From: Bacillus_I endophytica_A
GTDB lineage: Bacteria; Bacillota; Bacilli; Bacillales; Bacillaceae_H
DNA length: 64,000 nt
Assembly (NCBI RefSeq): GCF_026790145.1
Contig: NZ_JALAMS010000049.1
Location: 1 to 64,000, forward strand
Direction of reading: 5' to 3'
The notes beneath the pieces are model-generated. The model was not told the origin of the DNA and ran no database searches. It was given only the letters and a program-made list of their open reading frames with translations. The position numbers and the translations under genes are program-made. This document shows, piece by piece, positions 60,767 to 64,000 of this stretch. The number at the start of each line of letters is the position of its first letter. The stretch's first letter is position 1.

Positions 60767-61392
60767 ATGCTTCAAGAAGTAGCAGGTATTAAAATTCCAG
60801 ATTCTCGCTTGGCGAAAGATGCAGCAGATATTTTACGTGAGCATGGGAACGATTTATTGTGGAATCATTCAAATCGTGTATTTTTATTTGGGGCAGTTAA
60901 TGGAAAAAAAGCGAAGCAGAATTATGATATAGAGCTGCTCTATGTCAGTGCTTTATTCCATGATTTAGGCTTAACAAAAAAGTATAGTAGTCCCGATTTA
61001 CGGTTTGAAGTAGACGGTGCAAATGCAGCAAGAAGTTTTTTGCAACAGTATCAAATTCCAGATGAGTCAATTCGTCTTGTATGGGATGCGATTGCATTGC
61101 ATACGAAGAGCATAAAGAATCTGAAGTGGCCCTACTCTTTTCAGGTGTTGGTTTAGATGTGATGGGAGATGGCTTTGAACAATTTCCTGACGACTTGTGT
61201 GAAGAAATTATAAAATCCTTCCCACGTAACCATTTCAAAAAGGAAATTATTCCAGCTTTTTATGAGGGCTTTAAACATAAGCCAGAAACTACTTTTGGTA
61301 ATATGAAAGAAGATGTTATTAAACATTTTAGACCGGAATATAAAAGTAAAAATTTCTGTCATTGTATTTTACATTCACCATGGTCAGAATAA
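60767..61392 (+). pseudogene. HD-domain (cyanamide hydratase-like) protein, split by a deletion
   Basis: Two frames make one HD-family metalloenzyme. The first (60767-61156) has HSNRVFLFGA, LLYVSALFHDLGLT with the HD pair near residue 67, and RLVWDAIALHT. The second continues from about 61104 as EHKESEVALLFSGVGLDVMG to PETTFGNMKEDVIKHF. The bridging TPG-type segment is missing, so a small deletion near 61101-61106 shifted the frame. The restored protein (about 205 residues) matches cyanamide hydratase-like HD proteins. Probably inactive. Confidence 0.8.
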
Positions 61393-61396
61393 AAAA

Positions 61397-61433
61397 TAAA
61401 AGCCGTTGAAAGCATGGTTTTCAACGGCTTTTT
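61397..61433 (+). terminator. Terminator after the HD-domain gene
   Basis: AAAGCCGTTGAAA pairs with TTTCAACGGCTTT across a short loop, with T-run following. Confidence 0.88.
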
Positions 61434-61614
61434 ACGTAAGATAGTCCTTGTTATAGTAACTAATCTTACTTAGGATATACTTTATTAATCAATAACTTAA
61501 GGTGGTGGTAATCGAATGAATTTCTATAAACTAGTGATAAACAATACAAAGTAGGAAGAGATTAGGGGATTCATGACTAACTGTGATGTACATACAATTT
61601 GACGTACTAAGTAC

Positions 61615-61959
61615 ATGAAAAATGCCTATATAAGTGATGGGGATGGAGATTGGTTTTATCATTTTACAGGTTATGCAACGAATGGAAAATTAACAGATAC
61701 AGGTTTTAAAAAGCAGCACGAACAAATAATGCTTAATTTTGTTAGTGTAATGGATTTATGTTATTTGTTTTTAGAGGAGAAATTGAAGAAAGGTCACAAT
61801 GAAGGAACAGTAGTCAATGTAGCTTCAACTGCAGCATTTCATCCGATACGCTATATGTCGATATGTGCAGTTACAAAATCATTTGTTTTAACTTTTACAG
61901 AAGGCCTACATAAAGAATTTAGTAAACCACTATACTTAAGATTGTCTTATATCTTATAA
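61615..61959 (+). pseudogene. Decayed SDR family oxidoreductase fragment
   Basis: The frame GYATNGKLTDTGFKKQHEQIM, TVVNVASTAAFHPI, FTEGLHKEF is the middle of a short-chain dehydrogenase. The N-terminal cofactor motif is gone, the catalytic Tyr region reads SICAVTKSF with Cys in place of Tyr, and the C-terminal third is missing. Upstream 61500-61614 holds only scrambled sequence. Inactive. Confidence 0.75.
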
Positions 61960-62225
61960 GTAAGGATGAGTATCCCAATTATCAAGTTCCAGCTGCAGAG
62001 AAAATTCGTAAAGAAGTAAATGTTGCAACTGGAGCAGTAGGATTGATTAAAACAGGTAGACAAGCAGAAGAAATTTTAAGAAACGATCGTGCAGACTTAG
62101 TATTTATTGGACGAGAAATCTTAAAAAATCCATTCTGGGCAAGTTCAGCTGCGGAAGAATTAGGTGCGGACATCGAAATTCCTGTTCAATATACACGCTA
62201 TGGATCTCAATGGTTAACAAGCTAA
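61959..62225 (+). pseudogene. C-terminal fragment of an NamA-like old yellow enzyme
   Basis: In a second frame, joined directly to the SDR remnant, the codons give DEYPNYQVPAAEKIRKEVN, VGLIKTGRQAEEILRNDRADLVFIGREILKNPFW and PVQYTRYGSQWLTS. This is the C-terminal quarter (about 85 residues) of NADPH dehydrogenase NamA/YqjM, with the phosphate-binding segment of the flavin site. The rest of the gene is absent, so two unrelated genes were fused by a deletion. Confidence 0.75.
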
Positions 62226-62230
62226 ACAAT

Positions 62231-62281
62231 ATAAAGAAAAAAGCGTGAACCTATTATCATTCAATAGGTTTACGCTTTTTT
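62231..62281 (+). repeat. Dispersed hairpin terminator element, copy 6
   Basis: AAAGAAAAAAGCGTGAACCTATT, loop ATCATTC, AATAGGTTTACGCTTTTTT (written in parts). The stem is perfect apart from one G-T pair. TTATGTAAACTAAAAATGAA follows at 62299, the clearest example of the conserved tail. Confidence 0.8.
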
Positions 62282-62441
62282 CTGCTGATAATTTAGCTTA
62301 TGTAAACTAAAAATGAATAGAGGATAGTACAAAAAATAGTCTTTAAAGTCATCAATCTATGACCTATTTTCGAAAACTTACATTATAAATAGCTTTCTAC
62401 ACAAGACAATAATATAATGATAGGAAAAAAGGATGCATATC

Positions 62442-63830
62442 ATGCCAATTAATTCTTTTGAAAATTATCCGATGAGCTGGAAGCCATCAATTGATAAAAC
62501 TAGAAAACCCATTTATCAAGGACTTGCAAGTCAGTTACAACAAGACACCTTAAATGAAATTCTATTACCTGGAACAAAACTTCCTCCCCAACGAGAACTG
62601 GCTGATTATTTAGATTTAAATGTTAGTACCATTTCAAAAGCCTTTAAAGTGTGTGAGTTAAAGGGGTTGTTAAGTGCAACAGTAGGAAGTGGCACATTTG
62701 TATCATATGATGCAGTATCAAATGCGTATTTGCTCGAAGATACAAAGCCGAATCATTTAATTGAAATGGGAGCAACACTCCCAGATGATGCTTCTTACGA
62801 ACCCTTACTACTCCAACTGAAAAGCATGTTACAAGAGACAGACTATGAGAAATGGTTTGGTTACGGTCGAGCAGGCGAAAGCCTTTGGCAAAAGGATGCA
62901 GCTGTAAAGCTGATTAGAAGAGGTGGATTTGAAACAACTGTTGATCACATTTTATTTGCAAAAGGTGGTCAAAATGCGATTGCGGCCACACTGGCAAGTC
63001 TTTGTCAGCCTGGAGATCGTATTGGTGTGGATCAGCATACTTATCCAGGTTTAAAAACGGTTGCAGCGATGCTTAATGTGCAAATCGTACCCATAAAATC
63101 AGGGAACAATGGAATGAGTCCACCTGCCTTTGAGTATGCTTGTAAAAATGACAATATTAAAGGTCTTTATCTAATCCCAGATTATCATAATCCAACAACT
63201 CGCTCCATGTCTATTGAGAATCGAAAAGCAATTGCAGCCATTTCTAAAAAATACAATCAGTTCATTATTGAAGATGCATCGTATCATCTCCTTAACGAAA
63301 AACCACTTCCAGCACTCGCATCATTTGCACCAGAACAGGTCATTTATATTGCGAGTCTATCAAAATCAATTGCACCAGGGTTACGGTTAGCCTACGTGAC
63401 TGTACCAAATCAATACAAGGAGTCCCTTTCAAGGGCGCTTTATAATTTAAATATATCCGTTTCTCCATTATTAGCAGAATTGACAGCACGTATTATTGTA
63501 TCTAATCAGTTTGAAATTCTAATTAAGAGTCATCAAGAACAAACTGTTAAGAGAAACCAAGTTGTGAATCGATATTTAGCAGACTATACATGTTTGGGTG
63601 TTGAAACAGGCATTTTCCGTTGGTTACTCTTACCTGGTAAAATCAAGGGAGCCGAATTCGAAAAGTTGGCTGCCAATCAGGGAGTTCAAGTATACGCAGC
63701 TGAACGTTTTGTAGTTGGAAATAGTTGTCCGGAACGGGCTGTGAGGGTTTCTGTCTGTGCACCAGAGACAATTGAAGAGCTTGAGAGAGGATTGGTTATC
63801 CTTGAACGTTTACTAAAAGCTATTACTTAA
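62442..63830 (+). CDS. MocR-type regulator (GntR HTH plus aminotransferase domain)
   Basis: A 462-residue protein of the MocR subfamily. The GntR winged helix is near residues 15-80 (PIYQGLASQLQQDTLNEILLPGTKLPPQRELADYLDLNVSTISKAF in outline). The PLP fold-type I aminotransferase-like domain fills the rest, with YGRAGESLWQKDAAVKLI, PDYHNPTTRSMS near residue 247 and the PLP Lys in ASLSKSIAPGLRLAYV near residue 305. Such regulators sense PLP-amino-acid adducts and usually control a divergent or adjacent transporter or enzyme. ATG 62442 is preferred over 62433, which overlaps the ribosome site. A terminator follows. Confidence 0.92.
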   Translation: MPINSFENYPMSWKPSIDKTRKPIYQGLASQLQQDTLNEILLPGTKLPPQRELADYLDLNVSTISKAFKVCELKGLLSATVGSGTFVSYDAVSNAYLLEDTKPNHLIEMGATLPDDASYEPLLLQLKSMLQETDYEKWFGYGRAGESLWQKDAAVKLIRRGGFETTVDHILFAKGGQNAIAATLASLCQPGDRIGVDQHTYPGLKTVAAMLNVQIVPIKSGNNGMSPPAFEYACKNDNIKGLYLIPDYHNPTTRSMSIENRKAIAAISKKYNQFIIEDASYHLLNEKPLPALASFAPEQVIYIASLSKSIAPGLRLAYVTVPNQYKESLSRALYNLNISVSPLLAELTARIIVSNQFEILIKSHQEQTVKRNQVVNRYLADYTCLGVETGIFRWLLLPGKIKGAEFEKLAANQGVQVYAAERFVVGNSCPERAVRVSVCAPETIEELERGLVILERLLKAIT

Positions 63831-63838
63831 TATTGTTC

Positions 63839-63870
63839 GCCATACAATTATTATATTGTATGGCTTTTTT
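63839..63870 (+). terminator. Terminator after the mocR gene
   Basis: GCCATACAAT (63839-63848) pairs perfectly with ATTGTATGGC (63854-63863), followed by six T. Confidence 0.93.
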
Positions 63871-63947
63871 GTGCGTGTTATGATGATTCAAATCCGATTA
63901 AAAGAAGATGGGAAATATATTAATTTCCTAGAAAGGTAGGTTAGGCT

Positions 63948-64000
63948 ATGCTACAAACAGGTGATGTAAAAAAGTTAGACGCTCCGTCATCTCGATTACA
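63948..64000 (+). CDS. Start of an unidentified gene (cut by window edge)
   Basis: An open frame from ATG 63948 (MLQTGDVKKLDAPSSRL) runs off the right edge. GAAAGGTAGG upstream is a reasonable ribosome site. Seventeen residues are too few for family assignment. Confidence 0.5.
   Translation, partial: MLQTGDVKKLDAPSSRL

Noticed and set aside
1..64000. CRISPR arrays, tRNA or rRNA genes, prophage modules
   Set aside because: No regularly spaced repeats, no cloverleaf with CCA-proximal features, and no phage structural genes were found by reading.

Overview
The window reads as chromosome of a low-GC, endospore-forming Bacillaceae (Bacillus in the broad sense; the genus cannot be fixed from this sequence). 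Supporting signs are AGGAGG-type ribosome sites, frequent GTG/TTG starts, a cwlJ cortex hydrolase, a GerAB-type germinant permease, a ykkCD pair behind a guanidine-I riboswitch, and a leucine-degradation operon in the order of the Bacillus subtilis yng cluster. No rRNA, tRNA, CRISPR array or prophage was seen. The only transposable DNA is the right end of an IS3-family element at the left edge.

Layout. 1-9 kb: IS3 end, DUF3224 protein, alpha/beta hydrolase, PadR regulator with a frameshifted HAAS membrane protein, riboswitch-ykkC-ykkD, a DoxX protein behind a very good Fur box, a second hydrolase, cwlJ and small proteins. 9-25 kb: old yellow enzyme, small proteins, XRE-cupin regulator, YczE-type and HPP membrane proteins, thioredoxin-like protein, Asp/Glu racemase with LysR, a CysJ-like reductase without its flavodoxin domain, a broken AraC-type gene, gerAB, and gene remnants. 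25-34.7 kb: GH16 glucanase, PadR-DUF1048-ABC exporter operon, cupin, a TrmB-LysE-AlaX operon, VOC, metallo-beta-lactamase and MDR proteins.

34.9-45.3 kb is the most interesting block: a LysR-regulated catabolic island with an isocitrate/isopropylmalate-family dehydrogenase, a one-cysteine Asp/Glu-racemase-family protein, aldehyde dehydrogenase, iron alcohol dehydrogenase, SDR, CitMHS transporter, a decayed class II aldolase and a DUF1537 four-carbon acid-sugar kinase. A long near-identical DNA motif lies both upstream of the dehydrogenase and in the LysR/operon intergenic region, which ties the two arms into one regulon. Its substrate cannot be read from sequence; a four-carbon hydroxy acid such as a threonate is the best guess.

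48.3-56.6 kb is a complete isovalerate/leucine degradation operon: acyl-CoA dehydrogenase, acyl-CoA synthetase, biotin carboxylase, biotin carrier, HMG-CoA lyase, enoyl-CoA hydratase and carboxyltransferase. 57-64 kb holds a GC-richer membrane gene, a YeiH-type exporter behind two long perfect palindromes, a LysR gene, several pseudogenes, a MocR regulator and the start of a further gene.

Two window-wide themes stand out. At least eleven genes carry frameshifts, stops or truncations. A family of dispersed hairpins with covarying stems sits at the 3' ends of plus-strand genes, looking like a mobile terminator.
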